Shown here: in pieces, positions 17,045 through 26,307 of the stretch
Layout of the letters: the number at the start of each line of letters is the position of its first letter
Numbering within the stretch: the first letter of the stretch is position 1
Origin: Eubacterium sp.
Lineage (GTDB): Bacteria; Bacillota; Clostridia; Peptostreptococcales; Anaerovoracaceae
Direction: 5' to 3'
DNA: 61,564 nucleotides
Assembly: GCA_021769965.1 (NCBI GenBank)
Contig: JAETRU010000014.1
Coordinates: 1 to 61,564, forward strand
Notes under the pieces: generated by a model
Seen by the model: only the letters and a program-made list of their open reading frames with translations
Database searches by the model: none
Told to the model about the DNA's origin: nothing
Program-made: the position numbers and the translations under genes

Positions 17045-17133
17045 TGGCGGAAGCGGTGGGATTCGAACCCACGTGCCCTTGCGGACAACCGCATTTCGAG
17101 TGCGGCTCGTTATGACCACTTCGATACGCTTCC
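17045..17133 (-). tRNA. tRNA-Ser(CGA) with encoded CCA
   Basis: The 89-nt gene folds as a serine tRNA: acceptor GGAAGCG/CGCTTCC, discriminator G, encoded CCA, anticodon stem CCGCA/TGCGG with loop CTCGAAA, a long variable arm, and a T loop GGTTCGAATCC. The anticodon is CGA, reading UCG. It is the only complete tRNA gene seen in the window and the target of the neighbouring element. Confidence 0.96.
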
Positions 17134-17273
17134 AAAGCAGATATTGAATTTTCTGTGACCTGAAAATTATACCACGAATCGTCACTGCTTTCAACTAAAG
17201 TTTTTTCAAAATTACCCAACATTTTTCGTCGATTCTGTGATATATTGTTAATATGAACATCGGGAGGTGTATC

Positions 17274-18116
17274 ATGAACGCGAACGAAGAAGCAAAATCA
17301 AATAGAAATATAAACATCTACATAGCTGATCCGGCGGGAAATATCACCATCTTCGTGCTGGATCCTTTTCCGCGCAGCCAGTATCAGACTGTCGCCAGTC
17401 AGCTTCTTGCCATGGAAGAGCTTCAAGGCGAACAGGTGGCCTTTGTGACGGGACCGGACTCGATGGAAATGTGCGGGCTGGAATTCTGCGGCAACGCATC
17501 CCGCTCCTTTGCCCTGATGAAGGCAAAAAAAGAAGGCATTCAGGGAAATGCCGTCATGGATATCGCTGTCAGCGGCTGTGGCGAAAGACTGCTGGCAGCT
17601 GTCAACACGTCCACCAACTACACCAAGATCAAAATGCCTCTGCCCCGAAATGTCGCAGCGCCGGACGTGGAAGATCTCGCCGCGGCGGACACCCTTTGTT
17701 CCCTGATGGAGGACAGCAGGATTGTGGACATGGACGGCATCATTCACGTGGTGGTGCGTGACAAAGCGCCGACCCGGGAAAATTTTGACGTGATCAAAGA
17801 GTACATAAATGACAGATTTGATCCGCCGGCCGTCGGGGTCATGTTTTACGATACGGCCCGCAATGCGCTGACGCCGGTGGTCTATGTGAAGGATGTGGAC
17901 ACCACGTATTTTGAAGGCAGCTGCGGCTCCGGTTCTACAGCGGTGGCGGCAGCATTCTGCCAGGACGAAAAAACGGGCACATTCAGCTTCACTCTGCCGC
18001 AGCCGGCGGGCGTCATTACCGTCACCTGTGAAAAAGCAGACGGCATTCTAAAGGCAGTCTACATCGAAGGGCCGGTGCGGCTGGGACCAACGCGGCAGGT
18101 CAGGGTACAGGTCTAG
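17274..18116 (+). CDS. DapF / CntK-like amino-acid epimerase family protein
   Basis: A 280-residue protein with the two-domain diaminopimelate-epimerase fold. The two catalytic cysteine motifs are LEFCGNASRS and GSCGSGSTA. These differ from canonical DapF, so the enzyme may be a histidine racemase-like (CntK) or another epimerase/isomerase rather than the cell-wall DapF. The start at 17274 follows GGGAGGTG. Its end overlaps the convergent lipid kinase by 4 bp. A 22-bp segment (17677-17698) is identical to the 3' end of trmO. Confidence 0.75.
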   Translation: MNANEEAKSNRNINIYIADPAGNITIFVLDPFPRSQYQTVASQLLAMEELQGEQVAFVTGPDSMEMCGLEFCGNASRSFALMKAKKEGIQGNAVMDIAVSGCGERLLAAVNTSTNYTKIKMPLPRNVAAPDVEDLAAADTLCSLMEDSRIVDMDGIIHVVVRDKAPTRENFDVIKEYINDRFDPPAVGVMFYDTARNALTPVVYVKDVDTTYFEGSCGSGSTAVAAAFCQDEKTGTFSFTLPQPAGVITVTCEKADGILKAVYIEGPVRLGPTRQVRVQV

Positions 18117-19057
18117 TTTTTCGAGGGAAGAATGAAAGGCAGCGCCCCCGGACGTATCTCGAACCTTACCGACTCCGCCACGCAGATCTCACCATCGGCA
18201 CACAGAAAGAAAGAGCCTGCCTTCGGCGTCAGCTCCAGCTGTGTGCAGGTCTTTACGCGAATAATTTTATCAACACCGGGCACTTCCAGATGGGTGCCCG
18301 CTTTGTATTTCGGGAACAGTTTCAGAAACTGCAGCCGGGACACATCGTTGATGATATTCAGATCAAAAACACCGTCAGCCACATCAGACTGAGGCGAGGT
18401 ATGTATGCCGCCGCCGCAGAAAGAACCGTTGGAGATGGAGCACAGCAGAACATCGTCATCCAGAAGGACTTCGCCCTCTTCCTCAAGCCGCAGGCCGATG
18501 GTCTTCTTCTGCAGAAACACTCCCAGCACGGCCAGCAGATAAGCGGCTGACCCGGCGATAAACGGCTTCTTCTTCAGCCTTCCCGCCAGTTCCACCACAT
18601 TGCAGTCAAAACCGATGTTAAACATATTGGCGCAGTACCGCTCACGATATACGCCGTCCATGACGCCGGCATACCAGATCAGATCGATATCTTCCGTCCG
18701 TCCCAGAAGCTGCACCTTTATATCATTGAAATCCCCAGCGCCGGGAAAATTGCGCACCATATCGTTGCCTGTGCCGGTAGGGATGCAGCCGACCGGTATA
18801 CCGGAACCTGCCGCGCCGCACAGGATCTCGTTCAAAGTGCCGTCACCGCCGCAGGCGTAAAAACGGGCGTGACTCCCCTGCTCCGTCAGCTGCCGCGCCA
18901 GTTCTCCCGCTCTTCGCTCACCGTCGCCGACGCCTTTCGTTATGTAAATATCAAAATCTGCATCCTGCTGCGCGCATACGCGTCTGATTTCCGCGATCAG
19001 ATCATCAGTGCCGCTGCCCTGGCCCGCTGCGGGATTTACAAAAAAATAGTGCTTCAT
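18113..19057 (-). CDS. Diacylglycerol/sphingosine kinase-like lipid kinase (YegS/DagK family)
   Basis: A 314-residue protein with the DAG-kinase catalytic domain: FVNPAAGQGSG near the N-terminus, the nucleotide loop GGDGTLNE, and PTGTGNDMVRNF. A C-terminal beta-sandwich domain follows. The family phosphorylates diacylglycerol or related lipids at the membrane and recycles lipid produced by lipoteichoic acid synthesis in Gram-positives. It is convergent with the epimerase-like gene. Confidence 0.88.
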   Translation of the reverse strand: MKHYFFVNPAAGQGSGTDDLIAEIRRVCAQQDADFDIYITKGVGDGERRAGELARQLTEQGSHARFYACGGDGTLNEILCGAAGSGIPVGCIPTGTGNDMVRNFPGAGDFNDIKVQLLGRTEDIDLIWYAGVMDGVYRERYCANMFNIGFDCNVVELAGRLKKKPFIAGSAAYLLAVLGVFLQKKTIGLRLEEEGEVLLDDDVLLCSISNGSFCGGGIHTSPQSDVADGVFDLNIINDVSRLQFLKLFPKYKAGTHLEVPGVDKIIRVKTCTQLELTPKAGSFFLCADGEICVAESVRFEIRPGALPFILPSKN

Positions 19058-19178
19058 CTATTGTCCTTTTTCGTCCTTTCTCGCCTGTAATATAGCTCTA
19101 TTTTACGGCAGAAACCTTTTAAATTCAAGGGATTTCGTGTATAATAAAAGATAGAAATTTTTAGTTTGGGAGGACAAT

Positions 19179-20288
19179 ATGGATCCAAGAGACAAGAAAC
19201 TGGCAGATTTACTGGTAAACTACTCCTGCGCGCTGAAAAGCGGCGAAAGCATTCTGATCGAATACGAAGGATCGGAGTGCAAGCCTCTGATCAAAGAGAT
19301 CATCCGGGACGTATACGCGGCGGGCGGAAAACCTTTTGTCAATATATCGGACAGTGAGATCACCCGCGAGATCGTCTGGGGATGCACGGAGGATCAGGTC
19401 CGTTTCATGAATGATTACATGCTCGCGCAGATGCAGGGCATGGACGCATATATTTCTGTGCGCGGAGGCGCCAACGTCAGCGAGCTTTCCGATGTTCCCG
19501 CGGAAAAGATGAGCCTTTACAGCAGATTGCGCAGACCGGCGCTGGACTATCGGGTAGACAAGACCAAATGGTGTGTCCTCCGTTATCCGAATCCATCCAT
19601 GGCGCAGCTGGCGAACACCAGTCAGGAGGCTTTCGCGGACTTTTATTATGATGTCTGCACGCTGGACTACGCGAAAATGAGCAAGGCCATGGATCCTCTC
19701 GTTGATCTGATGGAGCGGACGGACCGTGTCAACATCAAAGGACCGGGCACTGATCTGGAATTTTCCATCAAAGGGATCCCGGCCGTCAAATGCGCAGGGG
19801 ATGCCAATATTCCTGACGGCGAAGTGTATACGGCTCCGGTACGGGAATCCATGAACGGATATATTACCTACAACACGGTCAGTCAGGAGCAGGGTTTTAC
19901 ATTTGAGAATATTCACTTTGAGATCGAAAAAGGCCGTATTGTCCATGCAGCTTCCAACAATACAGACAGAATCAACCAGCTTCTGGATACCGATGAAGGT
20001 GCAAGATATTTCGGCGAATTCGCTTTCGGGGTCAACCCTTATGTGCTGCATCCGATGAAAGATACCTTATTTGACGAAAAAATCTGCGGCAGCTTCCATC
20101 TGACGCCGGGCGCCTGCTATGAAGACGCGCCGAACGGCAACAAGTCGGCAGTCCACTGGGATCTGGTCATGATCCAGCGTCCTGAATACGGCGGCGGCGA
20201 GATCTGGCTGGATGATGTTCTGATACGCAAAGACGGACTCTTTGTTCTGCCGGAACTTGACGGTCTGAATCCGGAAAATTTGAAATAG
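19179..20288 (+). CDS. M29-family metallo-aminopeptidase
   Basis: A 369-residue thermophilic-aminopeptidase-type (AmpS/PepS) enzyme. Family features include the N-terminal EYEGSECKPL, the GPGTDLEFSI region, and the C-terminal metal-binding HWDLV followed by GGGEIWLDDVLI. It removes N-terminal residues from peptides in the cytoplasm. A close paralogue of exactly the same length lies at 31.3 kb in the peptide-utilisation operon. This copy stands alone, with a GGGAGG ribosome binding site and its own terminator. Confidence 0.92.
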   Translation: MDPRDKKLADLLVNYSCALKSGESILIEYEGSECKPLIKEIIRDVYAAGGKPFVNISDSEITREIVWGCTEDQVRFMNDYMLAQMQGMDAYISVRGGANVSELSDVPAEKMSLYSRLRRPALDYRVDKTKWCVLRYPNPSMAQLANTSQEAFADFYYDVCTLDYAKMSKAMDPLVDLMERTDRVNIKGPGTDLEFSIKGIPAVKCAGDANIPDGEVYTAPVRESMNGYITYNTVSQEQGFTFENIHFEIEKGRIVHAASNNTDRINQLLDTDEGARYFGEFAFGVNPYVLHPMKDTLFDEKICGSFHLTPGACYEDAPNGNKSAVHWDLVMIQRPEYGGGEIWLDDVLIRKDGLFVLPELDGLNPENLK

Positions 20289-20298
20289 AAACAGCATG

Positions 20299-20366
20299 AC
20301 CGGTTCTGCCAAACCTTATTTTAAACTTTCTTCAAGTCTGATTTAAGGTTTCAGGACCGGTTTTTT
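20299..20366 (+). terminator. Terminator of the first M29 aminopeptidase gene
   Basis: ACCGGTTCTG (20299-20308) pairs with CAGGACCGGT (20352-20361), the stem extends inward with AAACCTTA and TAAGGTTT, and TTTTTT follows. Confidence 0.88.
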
Positions 20367-20445
20367 GTTGACAAATTTCAGGAAATATTGTATATATTTC
20401 TATAAAATAATTTTTCTTCTAATTTTTATAAATGGAGACAGAACC

Positions 20446-20616
20446 ATGAACTATATTCACTTGACAAAACAGGATATCACAGTTGAGGAAAGTCTGCTAG
20501 ACGCTTATCAGGAACTTCTGGCAGGAATGCCGCCGCCATCAAGCGCATCATCGATGGACAGCTGCTGCCTCTTTTTCAAGGCGAATTGTCTTAAGATCAG
20601 TTTTTTAGAGATTTAG
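20446..20616 (+). pseudogene. Frameshifted small gene fragment
   Basis: A start with GGAGA upstream encodes MNYIHLTKQDITVEESLLDAYQ and then reads into unlikely Pro/Ser/Cys sequence. From about 20525 the -1 frame gives a natural-looking helical tail (NAAAIKRIIDGQLLPLFQGEL) ending at a TAA at 20592-20594. A single-base deletion therefore probably joins the two halves of a protein of about 50 residues. I do not recognise the family. Confidence 0.45.
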
Positions 20617-20902
20617 GTACAACTAATCCCTTTGCTATAAACGCTTTTTCTGTCTTATCGGCAGGTACAGCAGCTTACAGTAGTTAATAATTCATCTTAA
20701 ATCAGCAAACTCAACAAAGAAGGTACAACTCTTCTCCTCAGCGGGCCTGCATACCCTTTGCCCTACTGGATCAAGTTGTACCTTTTTCAGCAAAACTGCT
20801 GATTTCAGTTGAAAACCGTATCAAAAGTTGTACTCAATTTCATTAAAAACTGATTTTCAGACAACTCCGATCAAATTCTGCCTGCACCAGCGCCGCGCCT
20901 TT
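20617..20902. other. Gene-free stretch with a GTACAACT dyad
   Basis: There is no credible gene. An 11-bp perfect inverted repeat (AAGGTACAACT at 20720-20730, its complement at 20774-20784) encloses a 43-nt loop and is followed by TTTC on the plus strand, a weak terminator-like structure. Further copies of the core GTACAACT/AGTTGTAC lie near 20619 and 20825. Confidence 0.55.
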
Positions 20903-22402
20903 CTACAGGTGATACAATCTGCTGAACTTTTCCTCCAGATAATCCACATAATACGCCGGATCAAATGGTTTGCCGCAGGTCATCTCAATCAGCTCATCTG
21001 CTGTGTACAGCATGCCGTGACGATAGATCTTTTCTGTCAGCCACTGACGCACCGGCGCGAAGTCGCCTTTTTCGCAGCAGGCATCCACATCCACTTCTGC
21101 CCGCAGGGCGTCGTAAATCTGAGCGGAATAAGCGGTTCCAAGCGCGTAGCTCGGAAAATAGCCGAACGCGCCGCCTGCCCAGTGTGCATCCTGCAGAACG
21201 CCTCTGGTATCATCCGGTACATCAATACCTAAATATTCCTTATATAAGCGGTTCCACTCCGCCGGAAGCTCGCTGACAGTCAGGTCGCCTTCAAAGATCC
21301 GTTTCTCCAATTCGTAGCGGACCATCACGTGAAGCGCATAAGTCAGCTCATCGGCGTCCGTGCGGATGAGAGACGGTTTTGCCACATTGACAGCCCGGAA
21401 GAAATCTTCCGCGCTCACCCCTTCCATCTGGTCAGGGAAAAGCTCTTTGACCTTCGGGAAGATCAGCTTGCAGAACGGCAGGCTTCGTCCGATATAGTTT
21501 TCCCAGAGACGGGACTGGGACTCGTGAATCGCGGTAGTGGCACCGGCTCCCAGCACTGAAAACTGCAGTGCATCGTCTATTGACAATTCATACATGCCGT
21601 GACCGCTTTCGTGTACTACACTGTACAGATTGCTGGTCAGATCATCCTCCACGTATTTGGTTGTAATACGCACGTCATTTTTGGAAAATTCAATGGTGAA
21701 CGGATGCTCTGTTTCCCGCAGGATACAGCGGTCCTTATCGATATCCATCACATCCATCACATACTCGGACAGTGCCTTCTGCGCATCAATGGCAAACGGA
21801 CCTGCCAGGAAGGAAGTATCCGGCTGTTTCGCTTCGCCCACTGATTTGATCAGCGGCACCAGCTTTTTTCTGAGCGCGTCAAAGAACGGATCCATCTGCG
21901 CCCTGTTCATTCCCCGCTCATACTCATTCATCAGGGTATCGTATACATCGCCATCCGGATTGATATAACCGGCGTAACGCTTTTTCATTTCGATCAGCTT
22001 TTCCAGATGAGGCGCGAATATCGAAAAATCGTTGGTCTTCTTCGCTATTTCCCAATAATGGTTTGCCAGGTTCTCTGCTTCCTCCATGGCAACCACTTCT
22101 TCCTTTGGTACTTTTTCCATCTTTTCCTGCTCCAGGTGCAATTCTTCTACTTCCCGGCGTGTCTGAAAATCCAAAGCTTCCCGCTGTTCATACAGATCAT
22201 TTAACAGGGCTTTGAACTCCGGATTCACCGTCAGGCTGTAGATCTCACCGCTGATCACGCCCATAGTATCACTCATGGACTGAGCCGCGCCCGGCGGCAT
22301 GGATGTAGACGCATCATAGAACAAAAGACTGGACACATGGGTGTATGCTTTCAGCTTTTTCTGATGCTCTTTTAAGGCAATTACTTTCTCTTCCAAATTC
22401 AT
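20903..22402 (-). CDS. M32 family metallocarboxypeptidase
   Basis: A 499-residue carboxypeptidase Taq-type enzyme. The zinc motif HESGH is in VVHESGHGMYEL, followed by the third ligand region HESQSRLWEN. The family DVRITT and GVLQDAHWAGG segments are present. It trims C-terminal residues from peptides in the cytoplasm. The start follows GAGGAG. It lies directly downstream of oppF on the same strand, separated by a short hairpin, and has a paralogue at 55 kb. Confidence 0.93.
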   Translation of the reverse strand: MNLEEKVIALKEHQKKLKAYTHVSSLLFYDASTSMPPGAAQSMSDTMGVISGEIYSLTVNPEFKALLNDLYEQREALDFQTRREVEELHLEQEKMEKVPKEEVVAMEEAENLANHYWEIAKKTNDFSIFAPHLEKLIEMKKRYAGYINPDGDVYDTLMNEYERGMNRAQMDPFFDALRKKLVPLIKSVGEAKQPDTSFLAGPFAIDAQKALSEYVMDVMDIDKDRCILRETEHPFTIEFSKNDVRITTKYVEDDLTSNLYSVVHESGHGMYELSIDDALQFSVLGAGATTAIHESQSRLWENYIGRSLPFCKLIFPKVKELFPDQMEGVSAEDFFRAVNVAKPSLIRTDADELTYALHVMVRYELEKRIFEGDLTVSELPAEWNRLYKEYLGIDVPDDTRGVLQDAHWAGGAFGYFPSYALGTAYSAQIYDALRAEVDVDACCEKGDFAPVRQWLTEKIYRHGMLYTADELIEMTCGKPFDPAYYVDYLEEKFSRLYHL

Positions 22403-22462
22403 TTTTTCTCCTCATAATAGAAATGCCCTCTACGGGGCATTTCTCTGTATTTTATAAGACAA

Positions 22463-23419
22463 CTATTTAGCTTTGCAGCAGGCCACAAAATGTCCCGGTT
22501 CTCTCTCTTCGAACGGGATGTCAGCGCTGCGGCATTCATCTGACGCGAACGGACATCTGTTGGCGAAACGGCAGCCCGGTTTCGGATTGATCGGGTTGGA
22601 TACTTCGCCTTTGATGACTTCGATTTTCTTTCCCTTCATCTCGATACTAGGCACCGGAATTGCAGAAAGCAGTGCCTTGGTATACGGATGGATCGGATTT
22701 TTGAACAACTCCTTGGACGGAGCCAGTTCTACACACTGTCCCAGATACATTACCACGATCTGGTCAGAAATATGCCGTACAACGGAAAGGTCGTGGGTAA
22801 TGAACATATAGGTCAGATTTCTTTCATCCTGCAGATCCATCAGAAGGTTCAGGATCTGTGCCTGGATGGATACGTCCAGAGCAGAAACCGGTTCATCACA
22901 TACAATAAACTTCGGATTCAGCGCAAGGGCTCTCGCAACACCGATTCTCTGGCGGCGTCCGCCGTCCAGCTCATGCGGGTACGCGCCGGAAAGACGCTCC
23001 GCAAGACCTACCGTTTCCATCAGCTCAGCGACTTTATCAAAAACCTCTGCCTTGCTCTTGCAGACTTTATTGATGATCAGCGGTTCCGCGATCAGATCCT
23101 GCACACTCATACGAGGATTCAGACTGGAATACGGATCCTGGAAGATCATCTGCATATCCTGACGGATCTTGTGGATCTGTTTATTCTTATACTTGGTAAT
23201 ATCTTTTCCATCGAAGATGATTTTTCCGTCTGTAGGCTCATGGAGCTTCAGAACGGTTCTTCCCAAAGTGGACTTGCCGCAGCCGGATTCTCCTACGACG
23301 CCCAGAGTTTCTCCTTCATTGATGGTCAGTGTAACACCGTCCACCGCGTGCAGCTGTACGCCCTTGGAGATATCAAAATACTTCTTGAGGTTCTGTAATT
23401 CAATTAATGGTTTTCCCAC
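22463..23419 (-). CDS. oppF: Oligopeptide ABC transporter ATP-binding protein (OppF-like)
   Basis: A 318-residue ABC ATPase with Walker A GESGCGKST, Walker B FIVCDEPVSALD and the OppF/DppF C-terminal oligopeptide extension rich in cysteines (CRFANRCPFASDEC). The ABC signature reads LDGGRRQRI rather than LSGGQ, an allowed variation. The start is GTG behind AGGAGG. It is the last gene of the oppBCDF operon and powers peptide import with OppD. Confidence 0.92.
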   Translation of the reverse strand: MGKPLIELQNLKKYFDISKGVQLHAVDGVTLTINEGETLGVVGESGCGKSTLGRTVLKLHEPTDGKIIFDGKDITKYKNKQIHKIRQDMQMIFQDPYSSLNPRMSVQDLIAEPLIINKVCKSKAEVFDKVAELMETVGLAERLSGAYPHELDGGRRQRIGVARALALNPKFIVCDEPVSALDVSIQAQILNLLMDLQDERNLTYMFITHDLSVVRHISDQIVVMYLGQCVELAPSKELFKNPIHPYTKALLSAIPVPSIEMKGKKIEVIKGEVSNPINPKPGCRFANRCPFASDECRSADIPFEEREPGHFVACCKAK

Positions 23420-23421
23420 GG

Positions 23422-24408
23422 TTATACCTCCTTTGCCAAATTATCAAAGAGATGGCATCTGATTCTATGCGTGCCGGATACTGCTTCTTCCGGATGTACT
23501 TCTTTGCACTTTTCTGTGCACTTCGGACATCTCGGCGAGAAATAACAGCCCGTCGGCAGATCTGTCGGGTCAGGCATCATACCGTCGATCGGGTGCAGCC
23601 TTTCTTCGTCTCCCTCAAGATTCGGGATGGAGCCGAACAGGCCTACCGTGTACGGGTGATGATTTTCCCCTGTGAAAATATCTTCTACTGTACCATACTC
23701 AATGATCTCACCGGCATACATAACCGCTACTTTATCACAAGTCTGCGCCACAATTCCCAGATCGTGAGTGATCATGATCATCGCAGTGTCCAGCTTTTCT
23801 TTCAGTTCCTGCATCATGGCAAGCACCTGCGCCTGAATGGTCACGTCAAGGGCGGTGGTCGGCTCGTCTGCGATCAGAAGCCCCGGGTTGCAGGCAAGAG
23901 CGATCGCAATAACCACTCTCTGTTTCATGCCGCCGGAAAACTGATGCGGATAATCTTTCTTTCTGGCCGCGGGAATACCTACCAGTTCCAGTACTTCTTC
24001 CACACGAGCCTCGATAACATCTTTGCCTCTGCCCTTATCATCGTGGAGATGCAGAGACTCGGCGATCTGGTCTCCTACAGTCAGAACAGGATTCAGCGCC
24101 GTCATCGGATCCTGGAAAATCATAGATACCTTTTCGCCGCGGATCTTCTCCATTTCTTTGTCTGTCAGTTCCAGAACATTTCTTCCTTCCAGCTCAATGG
24201 TGCCGTTTGTGATCTGAGCGGTACGTTCCGGCAGCAGACGAAGAATAGAAAGGGCAGTGGTAGTTTTTCCCGCGCCGGTCTCGCCTACCAGACCCAGGGT
24301 TTCCCCCTTTTCCAGATCAAAGGAGATCTTGTTGACCGCGTAAACGGTTTCCAGGTCAGTCTTGTATATCACTTCCAGATCTTTTACCTGTAAGAATGTT
24401 TCTTTCAT
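23422..24408 (-). CDS. oppD: Oligopeptide ABC transporter ATP-binding protein (OppD-like)
   Basis: A 328-residue ABC ATPase with Walker A GETGAGKTT, signature FSGGMKQRV, Walker B LLIADEPTTALD and the C-terminal extension CYFSPRCPKCTEKC typical of OppD. It overlaps none of its neighbours but lies only 2 bp from oppF and about 15 bp from oppC, as expected in one operon. Confidence 0.93.
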   Translation of the reverse strand: MKETFLQVKDLEVIYKTDLETVYAVNKISFDLEKGETLGLVGETGAGKTTTALSILRLLPERTAQITNGTIELEGRNVLELTDKEMEKIRGEKVSMIFQDPMTALNPVLTVGDQIAESLHLHDDKGRGKDVIEARVEEVLELVGIPAARKKDYPHQFSGGMKQRVVIAIALACNPGLLIADEPTTALDVTIQAQVLAMMQELKEKLDTAMIMITHDLGIVAQTCDKVAVMYAGEIIEYGTVEDIFTGENHHPYTVGLFGSIPNLEGDEERLHPIDGMMPDPTDLPTGCYFSPRCPKCTEKCKEVHPEEAVSGTHRIRCHLFDNLAKEV

Positions 24409-24423
24409 ATTTGTAACCTCCTC

Positions 24424-25287
24424 TTAATCTTTCAGCTTCGGATCCAGCGCGTCTCTCAGGCCATCGCCGGCAAGGTTGAAGCACAGCGCTGCCAGAACGA
24501 TGAAGATGCCCGGAATATACAGAAGATATGGAGCATTAAACATATACTGTCTCGCGTCGGAAAGCAGAGCGCCCCACTCCGGTGCAGGCGGCTGTACGCC
24601 CATGCCCAGGAAGGAAAGTCCGGAAGCTGACAGGATCATGCTGGAAACGTTCATTGTCGTCGTTACAATGATCGGTCCCAAAGCATTCGGAATAACATAT
24701 TTCAGTATAATACGAAGATCCGAGCCTCCATAAGATCTCGCCGCCTCGATATAGTCGTTGTCGATAACCGTCAGCACGACGGAACGCACCATCCTGACCA
24801 TGCCAGGCACACAGGATATGGTGATCGCGATGAGCAGGTTTCTGAGGTTCGCGCCCAGCGCCGCTACAACAGCCAGTGACAGCAGGATCGGCGGAACCGT
24901 CATGACCACGTCAGTCAGTCTCATAATGACATTATCTATTGTCTTGCCGTAATAACCTGCCGCTGCCCCCAGAAGTCCTCCGATGACCAGAGCAAAGATA
25001 CTGGTGGAAATACCGATCAGTAATGAATATCTGGAGCCGTGGACGATACGGGCAAAGAGGTCTCTGCCGAGTTCATCGGTGCCGAACCAGTGCTCCGCGC
25101 TTGGTCCCTGAAGTCTTCCTGAACTCTGCGTAATAGCCTCCTGATAAGGCACGATCAGATCTGCGAAAATTGCTATCAATAAAATCAGAATCAGCAGCAC
25201 AAGACCGAGCATAGCTGTTTTACTTTTTCTAAATCTACGCCAGATCTCCTTCACCTGGCTGTTCTTTTTTGTCTTTGTCTTATTCAT
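24424..25287 (-). CDS. oppC: Oligopeptide ABC transporter permease (OppC-like)
   Basis: A 287-residue membrane protein with about six transmembrane segments, the N-terminal OppC extension ending in LIVPYQEA, HWFGTDELGRDLFARIVHGSR (a DppC/OppC hallmark) and the EAA loop EAARSYGGSDLRII. It pairs with the OppB-like permease to form the peptide channel. Confidence 0.93.
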   Translation of the reverse strand: MNKTKTKKNSQVKEIWRRFRKSKTAMLGLVLLILILLIAIFADLIVPYQEAITQSSGRLQGPSAEHWFGTDELGRDLFARIVHGSRYSLLIGISTSIFALVIGGLLGAAAGYYGKTIDNVIMRLTDVVMTVPPILLSLAVVAALGANLRNLLIAITISCVPGMVRMVRSVVLTVIDNDYIEAARSYGGSDLRIILKYVIPNALGPIIVTTTMNVSSMILSASGLSFLGMGVQPPAPEWGALLSDARQYMFNAPYLLYIPGIFIVLAALCFNLAGDGLRDALDPKLKD

Positions 25288-25305
25288 ATTATGTATGCCT
25301 CCTGA

Positions 25306-26238
25306 CTAACTCTTGTACTTGGCCTTTAATCTCGGATCGATGTATGCATAGAGCAGATCGACGATCAGCATGATCAAACAGAACAGAACTGCCAGGAATA
25401 TGGTCGCTGCCATAACAGTCGGCGTATCCTTCTGACGAATGGCTGTAACCATCAGCTGTCCGACTCCCGGCACACCGAATACGGTCTCGATGATGACCGC
25501 GCCGCCAAGGCTTGCGCCAAATCCCATACCGATAGATGTCAGTACCGGCAGCAGTGCATTTTTCAAAGCGTGACGGAAAATAACGATCTTCTCTGGCGCG
25601 CCTTTTGATCTGGCCGTTCTTATGTAGTCAGTTCTAATGGTCTCCAGCATGCTGGAACGGGTCAGACGTATATCAGAAGCGACATTTGACAGAGTCAGCG
25701 TGATGACCGGCAATATATAGCCCTGCCAGGAATCCAGTCCGTTGGAAGGAAGCAGACCCAGCTTCAGGGAGAACACCAGCATCAGCATCAGAGCAAGCCA
25801 GAATCCCGGAACTGCAGAAAGGATCATAGAAGTCGTCGTCAGAATGTTGTCCAGTGCAGAATACTGTTTTACAGCGGATACAACACCGAGTACGATACCG
25901 ATCACCGCGCCCAGAAGACATGACCACAAAGTCAGCCAGAAGGTCGCAGGGAATCTCGCCAGAATTTCGTTAAATACCGGCATACGGGTCCTGTAGGAAA
26001 TGCCGAAGTCAAACTCAGTGACAATATCCTTTATATAGTTGAAGAACTGTGTAAAGAATGGCTGGTCTGCACCGAGGGCGTGATTCAGCGCGTCAATGTC
26101 TGCCTGCTTGGCTGTCATACCCAGAATCAGAGATCCCGGATCGCCCGGCGTCAGATACATGATCGTGAACACCAGGAACGTGGCACCAAACAGAACGGGG
26201 ATTGTAAATAGAAGTCTTTTGATTACGTACTTATACAT
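25306..26238 (-). CDS. oppB: Oligopeptide ABC transporter permease (OppB-like)
   Basis: A 310-residue membrane protein with MYKYVIKRLLFTIPVLFG at the start, the YLTPGDPGSLI motif after TM1 and the EAA loop RTARSKGAPEKIVIFRHALKN. It is the first gene of the oppBCDF transcript, which is divergent from the flavoprotein operon. The binding protein is not here but at 29.7 kb in the opposite operon. Confidence 0.93.
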   Translation of the reverse strand: MYKYVIKRLLFTIPVLFGATFLVFTIMYLTPGDPGSLILGMTAKQADIDALNHALGADQPFFTQFFNYIKDIVTEFDFGISYRTRMPVFNEILARFPATFWLTLWSCLLGAVIGIVLGVVSAVKQYSALDNILTTTSMILSAVPGFWLALMLMLVFSLKLGLLPSNGLDSWQGYILPVITLTLSNVASDIRLTRSSMLETIRTDYIRTARSKGAPEKIVIFRHALKNALLPVLTSIGMGFGASLGGAVIIETVFGVPGVGQLMVTAIRQKDTPTVMAATIFLAVLFCLIMLIVDLLYAYIDPRLKAKYKS

Positions 26239-26307
26239 AATGTTTCCTCCGTCTCTTTGTTTAGGTTTTGTATAATACCAATTTTCTTTTATCAGTATTC
26301 TAACTCA

